Part shown: positions 16,838 through 27,296 of the stretch, in pieces | Layout: the number at the start of each line of letters is the position of its first letter | How positions within the stretch are numbered: position 1 is the stretch's first letter | Source: Mesobacillus persicus | Lineage (GTDB): Bacteria > Bacillota > Bacilli > Bacillales > Cytobacillaceae | Length of the DNA: 64,000 nucleotides | Reading direction: 5' to 3' | NCBI RefSeq assembly: GCF_900109925.1 | Contig: NZ_FOBW01000001.1 | Span: 124,001-188,000 of the forward strand | Position numbers and translations under genes: made by a program | Notes under the pieces: generated by a model | What the model was told of the DNA's origin: nothing | Database searches by the model: none | The model's input: the letters and a program-made list of their open reading frames with translations, nothing else

Positions 16838-19420
16838 ATGACAAAATTGGAAGATATATACCCTGCCGCCATTGAGCAGACAAAGCAAAAACTTATCGAG
16901 GATGTCGATAATTATTTAGAGAAGAATGAAACGATCCCTTCTTATATGGAATACATTGAAGAACGAAGACAGTTTATTGAGCAAATTTGGATAAATGTAT
17001 GGATCAATAAAGCATCCAATGATGTTCCTAAGAAGGAAAAAAAGCAATTCTTGAAAAATAAAGGATATGAAACCGAAGGGGTAGATAAAAAAATCATCAA
17101 TAAGTTGTTTCGGGATGAAATAAGGAATGAGAAAAGTTTTAATGCCATCCAATGGCTTGATAGCAAGTTTGCTGAAGATCGTGAAGGCTGGGAGAAAAAA
17201 GCATACAGAGCCCAAGAAGCATACCTGGCTAGACAAGCAAAAGCTGAAGTAGAAAAAGAGCAAAACGCCTTTGTTTTTGAGTTCCAAAAGTGGTTTGAAA
17301 ACTATTTAGAGAAAAACTTTGTGCTCTTTTACCTTTATGTTCGTTACTATGCTGCCAAACAGGTGAGTCGTGATTTACAAAAGAATCCAAAATACAAGTA
17401 TGTTGAACCTTTTAGGCTTGAAGAGAAATTAGTGGTTGATGGTAAATTTAATCAAGATGATTACCGGACAGCAGCAGATTTTTTTAATGAATTAACGGGT
17501 GGAGTTCAAGCTTCATATGATTGGGGCCAACGTTCCTTTGAGTACGAAACTTACTATGACTTTTATGAACAAGCTATTTTGGAGTATATGTATAAGTTAA
17601 TCCCAAAAAAAGTAACAGATAATCTACCTCAAAACCTAAATGCCAAGTACAAAGAGTTATTTCAACAAAACTTTTCTGGCGCTAGGATTGTGGAATGGTT
17701 TGATGATGAATGTTTGGATCTCACTGAAAAAATCATACAGGAGCTTGAAATCGAGTACCTTGATGATCTATTAAAATTAGTCGACATTCCATTTGACGAG
17801 TCTAAACATCGTGAAATTTATGAAACAGATGTTGCTGAACGTGAACGGAAAAAGGCAGAGGAATTAGCTGAACTGGAGCGAAAAAAAGCAGAAGAAGAAC
17901 GAATTATGGATGACATCTTTGGTAAAGCATATATCCCCTCTGTTGGTTCGAACTTGAGATATGTCTTGCATATTGGTGAGACAAACACCGGTAAAACCCA
18001 TCATGCCCTAAAAAAAATGAAAGCTGCGGAAAGTGGACTATACCTAGCACCACTTAGACTCTTAGCTCTTGAGGTTTTCGATAAACTAAATGGGGAAGGT
18101 GTACTTTGTTCATTGAAGACAGGAGAAGAAGAGAAGTTAGTTGAAGGAGCAACTCATATTTCGAGCACGGTGGAAATGTTTCACGAAAAGGATTTCTATG
18201 AAGTGGTTGTCATTGATGAAGCGCAAATGCTGGCTGATAAAGATCGAGGATTTTCATGGTATCGGGCAATAACAAAGGCCAATGCAAGAGAAGTACATAT
18301 TATTGGCAGCTGGAATATTAAAGATATGCTTTTTAATCTTTTGGAAGGTGTCGAGCTTGAGATTCATGAATATTCTCGGGACACTCCACTTGAGGTGGAG
18401 AATAAAGAGTTTGAACTAAAACACACGAAAAAAGGCGATGCACTCATATGCTTTTCACGTAAAAGAGTGTTAGAAACAGCTGCCAAATTAAAGCGTAGTG
18501 GTCATTCCGTGAGCATGATTTACGGAAGTATGCCTCCAGAAACAAGGAAAAAGCAGATCGAGTTATTTAATTCTGGACAAACAAAGGTAGTTGTCGCGAC
18601 AGACGCAATTGGTATGGGCTTAAACTTACCAATCCGGCGAATTGTGTTTCTTGAGACCGAAAAATTTGATGGCACAAGACGAAGAAGGCTTACATCTCAG
18701 GAGGTCAAGCAAATCGCAGGACGAGCTGGGCGGAAAGGGATTTATGACATCGGTAAGGTGGCATTTACCGCTGATATAAAACATATGAACAGACTATTAG
18801 AACAAATGGATAATCCTGTAGAGACATTTGCGATTGCACCAACATCTACCGTATTTGAACGTTTTCAGCATTATTACCGAGATTTAGGGACCTTTTTTGA
18901 GCTTTGGGAAAAATTCAACTCGCCTAAGGGAACGAAGAAAGCTTCACTTACAGAGGAACAGGACTTATATGAACTGATCCGGGGAACGCCGATTGAAGCG
19001 AGATTTTCAATGATGGATTTATACGGTTTTCTTCATTTGCCATTTTCAAAAAAAGAACCCGGATTGGTGCGGCAATGGTTGGATACAATGATGGCGATTA
19101 CAGATGAGACTGAAATTCCCGAGCCGATTATAAAACGAAAAGGACTAGAGGATTTTGAATTATCCTATAAAGCCATTGGGCTCCACCTGTTATTTTTATA
19201 TCGAATGGGAAGACGGACTGAGGCCGTTTACTGGGAAAGAGTACGCACGGAAATCAGTGACGAGGTGCATGATTCGTTACGAGACGAAGTAGAAAATTTC
19301 CGCAAAAAATGCAAACGATGTGGGAAACCGCTTCCGGAAGATTCATCTTTCCCTATTTGTGACCCTTGCTTCCACGGCAAATTCAGACGAGAAAATCGTG
19401 GTCGAAGGCGACGTGCGTAA
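16838..19420 (+). CDS. Suv3-like DExH-box RNA helicase with unknown N-terminal region and zinc ribbon
   Basis: An 860-aa superfamily 2 helicase. Residues about 1-350 are a charged, Lys/Glu-rich helical region that I cannot assign. The core starts near 370: Walker A ETNTGKTHHA (about 379-388), LAPLRLLALE, DEAQ motif II (about 458), then the second RecA domain with VVVATDAIGMGLNLP and QIAGRAGRKG. This core resembles the mitochondrial Suv3 RNA helicase of the RNA degradosome. The C-terminus has CKRCGK...CDPC, a probable zinc ribbon, then a basic tail. It stands alone after a terminator, with AGAAAGGGG as ribosome site. ATP-driven RNA unwinding is likely; the substrate is unknown. Confidence 0.82.
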   Translation: MTKLEDIYPAAIEQTKQKLIEDVDNYLEKNETIPSYMEYIEERRQFIEQIWINVWINKASNDVPKKEKKQFLKNKGYETEGVDKKIINKLFRDEIRNEKSFNAIQWLDSKFAEDREGWEKKAYRAQEAYLARQAKAEVEKEQNAFVFEFQKWFENYLEKNFVLFYLYVRYYAAKQVSRDLQKNPKYKYVEPFRLEEKLVVDGKFNQDDYRTAADFFNELTGGVQASYDWGQRSFEYETYYDFYEQAILEYMYKLIPKKVTDNLPQNLNAKYKELFQQNFSGARIVEWFDDECLDLTEKIIQELEIEYLDDLLKLVDIPFDESKHREIYETDVAERERKKAEELAELERKKAEEERIMDDIFGKAYIPSVGSNLRYVLHIGETNTGKTHHALKKMKAAESGLYLAPLRLLALEVFDKLNGEGVLCSLKTGEEEKLVEGATHISSTVEMFHEKDFYEVVVIDEAQMLADKDRGFSWYRAITKANAREVHIIGSWNIKDMLFNLLEGVELEIHEYSRDTPLEVENKEFELKHTKKGDALICFSRKRVLETAAKLKRSGHSVSMIYGSMPPETRKKQIELFNSGQTKVVVATDAIGMGLNLPIRRIVFLETEKFDGTRRRRLTSQEVKQIAGRAGRKGIYDIGKVAFTADIKHMNRLLEQMDNPVETFAIAPTSTVFERFQHYYRDLGTFFELWEKFNSPKGTKKASLTEEQDLYELIRGTPIEARFSMMDLYGFLHLPFSKKEPGLVRQWLDTMMAITDETEIPEPIIKRKGLEDFELSYKAIGLHLLFLYRMGRRTEAVYWERVRTEISDEVHDSLRDEVENFRKKCKRCGKPLPEDSSFPICDPCFHGKFRRENRGRRRRA

Positions 19421-19539
19421 CGTCCTATACGACATTAAGCATATTCCTATATGAACACCATAAAATGGTTAATAAGTAGGATTTTAACGTGTAGAGAGCA
19501 CTAAACATTCTACTTAAAGAACCGAAAAGGTGTGGTTGA

Positions 19540-20808
19540 ATGGGTGTGCATGTTGTACAAAGCGGGGAAACTCTTTGGGCCATTTCAAGGATGTATCGAG
19601 TTTCGATTTCTGAGATTATGTCGGATAATGGGTTGCCATCAACAAATTCCCTAACTCCTGGACTTGCACTCTATATTCCAAGGGACCAGTCACCATACCG
19701 TTTATACCGTATTAAGTCTGGGGATAGTCTTTGGAAACTAGCCGTTCTATATAATACGACACTTGAAGCCATCACCGAGGCTAATCCTGCACTCGCTCAA
19801 AACTCTTTAAGTGTTGGGCAGATTATTACGATTCCCACAGACGTTAAAGTGGAAATGGTCACGCTCGGTTTTATTGTTCCATACTCACAACAAGCCGCCA
19901 TTGAACAAGTTTCTAGGTTAGCAGGACAGATAACTTATTTGGCAGTGGCGGCTTATTCACTTACAGCTGAGGGCTATGCCTATGTACAACTTGAAGACCG
20001 TGAGCTAAGCTCTACAAGTAAGAGGCTAGGGCTTAATCCTTTATTAATGATACGCAATCAAATTGGTAGCGAGTTTAGTGCCGAATTAATTGGGAGAGTG
20101 CTTGAAAACCCCGATTTTCGTAAAAATCTAGTTAACAGCTTAATCGCATTAAGTCGAGAACGTGGATATAGCGGTATTAGCATTGACTTTGAATTTATAC
20201 CTCCGGCAAGGCGGAGTGATTTTCTCGCATTCCTTAGAGAACTTAAAGAGGCACTTGGAACATTGATTCTTCATGTAAACGTTCACGCGAAAACTGAAGA
20301 TATACCCAATAATCCGATTATCGGTGCCTATGATTACCAGGGGATAGCACGAATTGCCGATATCGTAGCCGTGATGACGATTGATTATGGTTATCCAGGT
20401 GGCCCCCCTGATCCGGTATCCCCTGCTTGGTGGATAGAGCAGGTAGTTATGTATTCACTCACCCAAATAAATCCTAAAAAACTCCAGATTGCGATGCCTC
20501 TTTATGGATATGATAAAATTGTTCCGGACAACACAACGATTGCAAGATCTGTAATGGCAGCGCAGAACGTAGCCCTCGCTCACTGGCGACCTATTCAGTA
20601 TGATGAACGTGCAGATTCGCCCTTCTACCAATACCGGCAAAATGATCAGGAACATTTCGTTTGGTTTGAGGACATTAGAAGTTATATTGCAAAATATCGG
20701 CTTATTGATTTATATGGACTATTGGGAACGACCTTTTGGCAATTAAGCCTGCCAGCCCCACAAAACTGGGCTTATGTCAGAGACAGGGTTAACATTATTA
20801 AATCTTGA
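19540..20808 (+). CDS. Spore-type LysM-GH18 glycosylase (SleL/YaaH group)
   Basis: A 422-aa protein with two LysM peptidoglycan-binding repeats (about residues 2-47 and 53-98), then a GH18 barrel. The catalytic strand reads GISIDFEFIPP (near 213-223), keeping the acid Glu of the family. The layout and length match YaaH/SleL cortical-fragment hydrolases, which are N-acetylglucosaminidases acting on spore cortex at germination. It has no signal peptide, which is normal for these coat-associated proteins. The start is ATG after AAAGGTG. No sporulation promoter could be assigned with confidence. Confidence 0.85.
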   Translation: MGVHVVQSGETLWAISRMYRVSISEIMSDNGLPSTNSLTPGLALYIPRDQSPYRLYRIKSGDSLWKLAVLYNTTLEAITEANPALAQNSLSVGQIITIPTDVKVEMVTLGFIVPYSQQAAIEQVSRLAGQITYLAVAAYSLTAEGYAYVQLEDRELSSTSKRLGLNPLLMIRNQIGSEFSAELIGRVLENPDFRKNLVNSLIALSRERGYSGISIDFEFIPPARRSDFLAFLRELKEALGTLILHVNVHAKTEDIPNNPIIGAYDYQGIARIADIVAVMTIDYGYPGGPPDPVSPAWWIEQVVMYSLTQINPKKLQIAMPLYGYDKIVPDNTTIARSVMAAQNVALAHWRPIQYDERADSPFYQYRQNDQEHFVWFEDIRSYIAKYRLIDLYGLLGTTFWQLSLPAPQNWAYVRDRVNIIKS

Positions 20809-20811
20809 TAA

Positions 20812-20843
20812 AAAGGAGAAAGGGGAAATCTTTCTTCTTTTTT
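20812..20843 (+). terminator. Terminator after the LysM-GH18 gene
   Basis: AAGGAGAAAG pairs with CTTTCTTCTT (one G-U pair), followed by a long T run. Confidence 0.7.
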
Positions 20844-20887
20844 TATATTATGAATAATTTTTCTTTTCTTTTTTGTTATAAAAAGCA

Positions 20888-20909
20888 TATAATAAGATTT
20901 AAATATAAT
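20888..20909 (+). promoter_or_regulatory. Candidate -10 elements of the rib operon promoter
   Basis: TATAAT occurs at 20888-20893 and again at 20904-20909. The first would start transcription near 20900, just before the FMN aptamer. Its -35 (TTTCTT, 20865-20870) is weak. Confidence 0.45.
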
Positions 20910-20910
20910 A

Positions 20911-21053
20911 TTCCTTCGGGGTCGGGTGTAATTCCCAACCGGCGGTGATGAAGCGTTGGCTTCTTAGTCCGTGACCCGGTTAACGTATACGTTAAGCGGT
21001 GGATCTGGTGAAACTCCAGAGCCGACAGTTATAGTCTGGATGGGAGAAGGAAA
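20911..21053 (+). promoter_or_regulatory. FMN riboswitch (RFN element)
   Basis: All the conserved RFN blocks are present: TTCCTTCGGGGTCGGGTG, CCCAACCGGCGGTGATG, TAGTCCGTGACCCG, TGGATCTGGTGAAACTCC, GAGCCGACAGT and GGATGGGAGAAGGAA. The first and last blocks pair to close the junction. A terminator hairpin and four riboflavin genes follow, so FMN should attenuate transcription. Confidence 0.95.
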
Positions 21054-21125
21054 TTTTAAAATCTTGGGTTGTAATCATGGGTGAAGTCTGCTCGTTTTTA
21101 ACCCTTAATTTTCTATTGCCATTTT

Positions 21126-21172
21126 AAGGACCCTGAAGTATCTGTATTTAGAGATGCTTTTGGGTCCTTTCT
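21126..21172 (+). terminator. FMN-riboswitch-controlled terminator
   Basis: AAGGACCC / GGGTCCTT form the base of a long hairpin, then a T-rich run, ending just before the ribD ribosome site. It is the likely expression platform of the RFN element. Confidence 0.75.
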
Positions 21173-21182
21173 TGTTTGCTAG

Positions 21183-22277
<1,095 letters not shown>

Positions 22278-22290
22278 GGAGTTGATAACG

Positions 22291-22947
22291 ATGTTTACTG
22301 GAATAATTGAAGAAATTGGAACGATTGCTGGAATTCGTAGGACAGGCCCGATGTTTGAAGTCTCCATTCATGCTGAGAAGGTACTGAAGGATGTAAATCT
22401 AGGGGATAGTATTTCAATTAATGGTGTTTGTCTCACTGTTACTTCGTTTACAGCTGGGAAGTTTTCTGTTGACGTCATGCCGGAAACGGTAAAAGCAACC
22501 AATATCGGAGCGCTCCAACCTGGCTCAAAGGTTAATCTGGAGCGGGCGATGGCAGCAGGAGGCCGGTTTGGCGGACATTTTGTTTCCGGTCATGTTGATG
22601 GCACTGGAATAATTGTCCGAAAAGAACGAGTAGAAAATGCGGTTTACTATGAGATTGAAGTAGGTGAAGACTTAGTTTCCGGTATGATTATGAAAGGCTC
22701 TGTTACAGTTGATGGAACAAGCTTAACCATCTTTGGTCTATCAGAGAACACGTTTACGATTTCCTTAATTCCACATACGATGGAAGAAACGATAATCGGC
22801 CAAAAACAATCCGGTGATATGGTGAATATTGAGTGCGATATGATTGGTAAATACGTGGGACACTATTTAAGAGGCACAGGACTTGGACAAGGACAAAAGA
22901 AAACTTCACTGACGAAAAGTTTTTTAGAAGATAATGGATTTGCATAA
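22291..22947 (+). CDS. ribE: Riboflavin synthase alpha subunit
   Basis: Dismutates two 6,7-dimethyl-8-ribityllumazine molecules to riboflavin. It is 218 aa with two homologous lumazine-binding barrels (MFTGIIEEIG at the start and KGSVTVDGTSLT in the second half; GHFVSGHVDGTG links them). ATG 22291 is chosen; an in-frame TTG nine bases earlier has a poorer context. The order ribD-ribE-ribBA-ribH matches B. subtilis. Confidence 0.95.
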   Translation: MFTGIIEEIGTIAGIRRTGPMFEVSIHAEKVLKDVNLGDSISINGVCLTVTSFTAGKFSVDVMPETVKATNIGALQPGSKVNLERAMAAGGRFGGHFVSGHVDGTGIIVRKERVENAVYYEIEVGEDLVSGMIMKGSVTVDGTSLTIFGLSENTFTISLIPHTMEETIIGQKQSGDMVNIECDMIGKYVGHYLRGTGLGQGQKKTSLTKSFLEDNGFA

Positions 22948-22960
22948 GGGGGGAAGGTAA

Positions 22961-24154
22961 ATGTTCGATAAAATTGTAGATGCAATTGAGGATTTGAAAA
23001 ACGGGAAAATTGTGATTGTCTGTGATGATGAAGACAGAGAAAATGAAGGAGACTTTATCGCCTTAGCCGAAAAAACTACCCCGGAGACAATTAATTTCAT
23101 GGTAACGCATGGGCGTGGCCTTGTGTGTGTTCCGGTTGAAGAAGAACTGGCACAAAAGCTTCAATTGAATGCGATGACCTATGATAATACGGATCCACAT
23201 GGAACGGCTTTTACGATTAGCGTCGACCATCGCAGCTCTACTACTGGGATCTCTGCTCACGAGCGGAGCACAACGGTTCAGGAATTAATTAACCCAAATT
23301 CAAAGCCTGCTGATTTTAAACGACCAGGACATATATTCCCATTGGTTGCGAAAAAAGGTGGAGTATTAAGAAGAGCTGGTCATACGGAAGCAGCGGTAGA
23401 TCTTGCGAAAATGTCTGGATCCGCACCTGCGGGTGTCATCTGTGAAATTATGAATGAAGACGGCTCAATGGCGAGAGTTCCGCAATTAAGGGAAATTGCC
23501 GATCGATTTGGTTTAAAAATGATTACTATTAAGGATATGATTCATTATCGTAATCAACAGGAAAATCTGGTTCAAAGAGAAGTTGAGATCGAACTTCCGA
23601 CAGAGTATGGGGATTTCCGAGCGGTTGCTTATACAAATGCTGTGGATGGGAAAGAACATGTTGCTCTTGTCAAAGGCGATGTTACGACAGTAGAACCAGT
23701 ACTTGTCAGGGTTCATTCCGAATGCCTCACAGGTGATGTGTTTGGGTCATTCCGTTGTGATTGCGGGCCTCAGCTTCATGCTGCCTTAAGCCAGATTGAA
23801 GCAGCGGGCAGAGGTGTACTCCTGTATATGCGTCAAGAAGGTCGAGGAATTGGTCTGATTAATAAGATGCGGGCTTATAAGCTTCAGGAACAAGGTTTGG
23901 ACACAGTAGAAGCGAACGAAAAACTAGGATTTGGACCAGATCTCCGCGACTATGGCATTGGTGCCCAAATTTTGAGAGACCTTGGAATTCGTCAGATGAA
24001 GCTATTGACAAACAATCCAAGAAAAATTAGCGGACTAGGTGGTTACGGTCTCGAAGTCGTAGACCGGGTCGCTATTCAAATGGAAACAAAAAAAGAAAAC
24101 GAGCACTATTTAAAAACGAAAAAATCGAAACTAGGTCATATGCTTCATATATAA
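22961..24154 (+). CDS. ribBA: Bifunctional DHBP synthase / GTP cyclohydrolase II
   Basis: Makes both riboflavin precursors; 397 aa. The N-terminal 3,4-dihydroxy-2-butanone-4-phosphate synthase part (about 1-200) has the acidic loop [11 protein letters not shown] and GHTEAAVDL. The C-terminal GTP cyclohydrolase II part (about 205-397) has the zinc cysteines in [18 protein letters not shown] and the RQEGRGIGL motif. ATG lies after GGGGGGAAGG, 14 bases past ribE. Confidence 0.96.
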   Translation: MFDKIVDAIEDLKNGKIVIVCDDEDRENEGDFIALAEKTTPETINFMVTHGRGLVCVPVEEELAQKLQLNAMTYDNTDPHGTAFTISVDHRSSTTGISAHERSTTVQELINPNSKPADFKRPGHIFPLVAKKGGVLRRAGHTEAAVDLAKMSGSAPAGVICEIMNEDGSMARVPQLREIADRFGLKMITIKDMIHYRNQQENLVQREVEIELPTEYGDFRAVAYTNAVDGKEHVALVKGDVTTVEPVLVRVHSECLTGDVFGSFRCDCGPQLHAALSQIEAAGRGVLLYMRQEGRGIGLINKMRAYKLQEQGLDTVEANEKLGFGPDLRDYGIGAQILRDLGIRQMKLLTNNPRKISGLGGYGLEVVDRVAIQMETKKENEHYLKTKKSKLGHMLHI

Positions 24155-24168
24155 TAGGGGGAATTATA

Positions 24169-24639
24169 ATGGCGAAAACATTTGAAGGAAATTTAGTAGC
24201 AACAGGATTAAAAGTCGGCATCGTAGTTGGCCGTTTTAATGAGTTTATCACAGGAAAACTCCTCGGCGGTGCTCAAGATGCTTTGAAAAGACATGGTGTG
24301 GCTGAAGAAGATATTGACGTAGCTTGGGTACCAGGTGCATTTGAAATTCCATTGATTGCCCAAAAAATGGCAAACAGTGGTCGCTATGATGCAGTAATTA
24401 CATTAGGTACTGTTATTCGCGGGGCAACTCCTCATTTTGATTATGTCTGCAATGAGGCTGCAAAAGGAGTTTCTGCAGCTGCAATGAACAGTGGAATCCC
24501 AGTCGTCTTTGGTGTTCTTACAACGGATTCTATTGAACAAGCGATTGAAAGAGCTGGTACAAAAGCAGGGAACAAAGGCTGGGATGCTGCCTCATCAGCG
24601 ATTGAAATGGCAAACCTTTGCCGTAGCTTAGACCAGTAA
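24169..24639 (+). CDS. ribH: 6,7-dimethyl-8-ribityllumazine synthase
   Basis: Penultimate step of riboflavin synthesis, 156 aa, which forms a 60-subunit capsid in Bacillus. It has [16 protein letters not shown] and the substrate-site motif [14 protein letters not shown] with its catalytic His. It is the last gene of the operon and is followed by a terminator. Confidence 0.95.
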   Translation: MAKTFEGNLVATGLKVGIVVGRFNEFITGKLLGGAQDALKRHGVAEEDIDVAWVPGAFEIPLIAQKMANSGRYDAVITLGTVIRGATPHFDYVCNEAAKGVSAAAMNSGIPVVFGVLTTDSIEQAIERAGTKAGNKGWDAASSAIEMANLCRSLDQ

Positions 24640-24692
24640 AAATTGGATAGGACTCCTCGGTTAATTGTATTTAGATTTTGTATTATAATTTT

Positions 24693-24724
24693 AAGGATAG
24701 CCGTATTAGCTATCCTTATTTTTA
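24693..24724 (+). terminator. Terminator of the rib operon
   Basis: A perfect AAGGATAGC / GCTATCCTT stem with a seven-base loop is followed by ATTTTTATT. Confidence 0.88.
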
Positions 24725-24829
24725 TTGCTTTTATTGATTTTGAGGAGCATTTTGTAAAAATGGGTTAAAATGATGATTATTATTGAAGTGCCATCAAGAT
24801 ACTACAGATAAAATTGAGGGGAATATCTT

Positions 24830-25582
24830 ATGAAACTTATATCTTGGAATGTAAATGGGCTACGTGCTTGCTGCAATAAAGGATTTTTAGACTATTTTAA
24901 AGAGGTAGATGCGGATATTTTCTGTGTTCAAGAAACAAAGCTACAAGAGGGACAGATAAGTTTAAATTTAGAGGGATATCGTGATTATTGGCATTATGCC
25001 GTTAAAAAGGGGTATTCAGGTACAGCCGTTTTTACGAAAATAGAACCAATCTCGGTCCAATATGGAATAGGTATGGAAGAATATGATTCTGAAGGGCGAG
25101 CAATCACCCTTGAATTTAATGACTTTTATTTGGTGAATGTGTACACGCCAAACTCCCAGCGGGATCTTGCCCGTCTATCATTTCGTTTAACATGGGAGGA
25201 TCGACTACAAGAATATTTGCTTGGTTTAGATAAGGTAAAACCAGTTGTTCTCTGTGGAGATTTAAATGTTGCTCACCAAGAAATAGATTTAAAGAATCAT
25301 AAATCGAACAAAGGGAATTCAGGGTTCACTGTCGAAGAGCGTGGAAAGATGACAGATTTACTTGCCAGTGGATTTATCGATTCATTTAGACATATGCATC
25401 CTGACCAAGAAGGGGCTTATACTTGGTGGTCCTATATGAATAAGGTGCGTGAGCGAAATATTGGCTGGAGGATTGATTATTTCATTGTTTCGGAGAAATT
25501 AGCACCTGCAATTTCAAAAGCCGCTATTGATTCTGAAGTGCTGGGAAGTGACCACTGTCCGATTTTACTTGAAATGATTTAA
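24830..25582 (+). CDS. exoA: Exodeoxyribonuclease III (AP endonuclease)
   Basis: Base-excision repair AP endonuclease and 3'-exonuclease, 250 aa. Family motifs are WNVNGLRA at the N-terminus, the metal-binding QETKL, the active-site VYTPNSQ and CGDLNVAH, and the catalytic GSDHCPI at the C-terminus. The start ATG has GAGGGGAAT upstream. It is a single gene between two terminators. Confidence 0.93.
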   Translation: MKLISWNVNGLRACCNKGFLDYFKEVDADIFCVQETKLQEGQISLNLEGYRDYWHYAVKKGYSGTAVFTKIEPISVQYGIGMEEYDSEGRAITLEFNDFYLVNVYTPNSQRDLARLSFRLTWEDRLQEYLLGLDKVKPVVLCGDLNVAHQEIDLKNHKSNKGNSGFTVEERGKMTDLLASGFIDSFRHMHPDQEGAYTWWSYMNKVRERNIGWRIDYFIVSEKLAPAISKAAIDSEVLGSDHCPILLEMI

Positions 25583-25610
25583 GAGAGTTTTATTCAAATT
25601 AAAAAAGATC

Positions 25611-25648
25611 AAGGCTGATCCAATATACGGGGTCAGCCTATTTTTTTT
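25611..25648 (+). terminator. Terminator after exoA
   Basis: AGGCTGATCC pairs with GGGTCAGCCT (one G-U pair) around an eight-base loop, followed by eight T residues. Confidence 0.88.
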
Positions 25649-25708
25649 GTTGTCGACAGATTGATTAGGTGTAATAATTCGAAAATTTGTCAAATAATAA
25701 AAAATCTC

Positions 25709-25737
25709 TTGTACCGAATAATGTTTAAATGTAATAT
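25709..25737 (+). promoter_or_regulatory. Candidate promoter of ccpN
   Basis: TTGTAC (25709-25714), a 17-base spacer and TAATAT (25732-25737). A partial match to the CcpN operator pattern overlaps the -10 (25727-25737). This is weak evidence for autoregulation. Confidence 0.35.
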
Positions 25738-25824
25738 ACTATATATAAATAAGCATAACACAATTGAGCGTTTTGAAAAATAATGATACATATTGATGTG
25801 TTCCTATGAGGGGCGGTGATTCCA

Positions 25825-26478
25825 ATGAAACTATCAAAACGTCAACAGGAGATTTTAGAGATTGTCAAAGAGGATGGACCGATTACAGGAAAACAAATTG
25901 CAGAAAAGCTCTCTTTGACTAGAGCAACGCTAAGGCCGGATCTAGCGATTTTAACGATGGCTGGAAATCTTGATGCAAAGCCACGTGTTGGCTATTTTTA
26001 CAATCCCCAAAGTGAAGCAAGGCAAAATGCTGCGAGCTTAGCAAAACAAATTGTAAATAATTATAAAGCCCATCCAATTGTTGTTCAAAAATCGGCTTCC
26101 GTATATGATGCAATTGTGCAAATATTCCTAGAGGATGTTGGTACTTTATATGCAGTGGATAAGGATGGCCTTTTAGCAGGTGTCATTTCCCGTAAAGATT
26201 TGTTGCGGGCTGCCATTGGCAATAACAATCTTGAAGAGCTGCCAGTTAGCGTAATTATGACAAGGATGCCCAATATCGTAACGGTCCAGTATAATGAAAC
26301 CCTTCTCGATGCAGCAAAAAAGTTGATACACAATCATATAGACTCTTTACCAGTTGTAAGAGAAGTGGATGGGGAAAACCAGCTTTATGAGGTAATCGGG
26401 CGAATCACGAAAACCACGATTACACGAGCATATGTTGAGCTTCTTGAAACTGAAGGATTGGAAGTGAAGTTGCTTTGA
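25825..26478 (+). CDS. ccpN: CcpN-type repressor of gluconeogenesis
   Basis: Represses gapB and pckA in B. subtilis when glycolytic carbon is present. It is 217 aa: a winged HTH (about 1-60, GPITGKQIAEKLSLTRATLRPDL) then two CBS domains (about 75-205) that sense nucleotides. The start is ATG 25825 after GGGGCGGTGAT; the in-frame GTG at 25816 lies within the ribosome site. Its stop overlaps the start of yqfL, and ppdK follows. This ties the regulator to a PEP-forming enzyme, which is consistent with its role. Confidence 0.9.
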   Translation: MKLSKRQQEILEIVKEDGPITGKQIAEKLSLTRATLRPDLAILTMAGNLDAKPRVGYFYNPQSEARQNAASLAKQIVNNYKAHPIVVQKSASVYDAIVQIFLEDVGTLYAVDKDGLLAGVISRKDLLRAAIGNNNLEELPVSVIMTRMPNIVTVQYNETLLDAAKKLIHNHIDSLPVVREVDGENQLYEVIGRITKTTITRAYVELLETEGLEVKLL

Positions 26479-27296
26479 AAAAAAAGGAAGTTGTTTACGT
26501 TGTTTCCGACTCTGTAGGGGAAACCGCTGAATTTGTTGTAAAAGCTGTTGCTACCCAGTTCAACGGGGGAAGTGTTGATATTCGAAGGAACTCCTATGTA
26601 GAAGATGTAGAAGATATTGAAGATGTTCTCGTTTTAGCGAGACAAAGTAACCAATCGATTATTGCCTATACAATAGTGATTCCGCAGTTAAAAGACTATC
26701 TTGATAGGCGTGCTACCGAAGAAGGCATCTTGGCTGTTGATTTATTAAACCCATTAATGAACGCCTTTGAACAAAAATTCGAAAAGCCACCTAATCAGCA
26801 ACCAGGGTTAATGAGGCAGCTTGATGATGATTATTTCCGTAAAATCGAAGCGATAGAATTTGCGGTTAAATATGACGATGGCCGTGATCCTCGTGGAATT
26901 GTTCGTTCCGACATTGTCTTAATTGGTGTGTCACGGACATCAAAAACACCGTTGTCGATGTATTTGGCACATAAAAGGTATAAGGTGGCGAACGTACCTC
27001 TCGTCCCTGAAGTAAAACCGCCGGATGAATTGTTTAATGTACCTCGTTCGAAATGTGTAGGTTTGATTATCTCTCCAGATAAGTTAAATGAAATACGCAC
27101 CGAACGCCTGAAAGCACTGGGACTTACCTCACAGGCCAATTATGCAAGCTTTGAACGCATATTAGAGGAACTTGACTACGCCGAAAAAATTATGAAACGT
27201 GTAGGTTGCCCAGTCATCAATGTTTCAAATAAGGCCGTGGAAGAAACAGCAAGCCAAATTTTAGACATTTTAAAAAGCGAAAGGAGCTATACATAA
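26475..27296 (+). CDS. yqfL: Pyruvate,phosphate dikinase regulatory protein (PPDK kinase/phosphorylase)
   Basis: A 273-aa DUF299-family enzyme that inactivates PPDK by ADP-dependent threonine phosphorylation and reactivates it by Pi-dependent dephosphorylation. Signature segments are YVVSDSVGETAE at the start and the nucleotide loop GVSRTSKTPLS near 152. It begins with TTG overlapping the ccpN TGA. In B. subtilis the ccpN-yqfL pair lacks a PPDK; here the target gene ppdK is immediately downstream (TAATG overlap), which gives the enzyme its substrate. Confidence 0.92.
   Translation: MKKKEVVYVVSDSVGETAEFVVKAVATQFNGGSVDIRRNSYVEDVEDIEDVLVLARQSNQSIIAYTIVIPQLKDYLDRRATEEGILAVDLLNPLMNAFEQKFEKPPNQQPGLMRQLDDDYFRKIEAIEFAVKYDDGRDPRGIVRSDIVLIGVSRTSKTPLSMYLAHKRYKVANVPLVPEVKPPDELFNVPRSKCVGLIISPDKLNEIRTERLKALGLTSQANYASFERILEELDYAEKIMKRVGCPVINVSNKAVEETASQILDILKSERSYT

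Noticed and set aside
25727-25737. CcpN operator over the ccpN -10
   Set aside because: The match to the published operator pattern is incomplete (two of eleven positions differ) and such AT-rich matches are common, so it is not listed as a site of its own.
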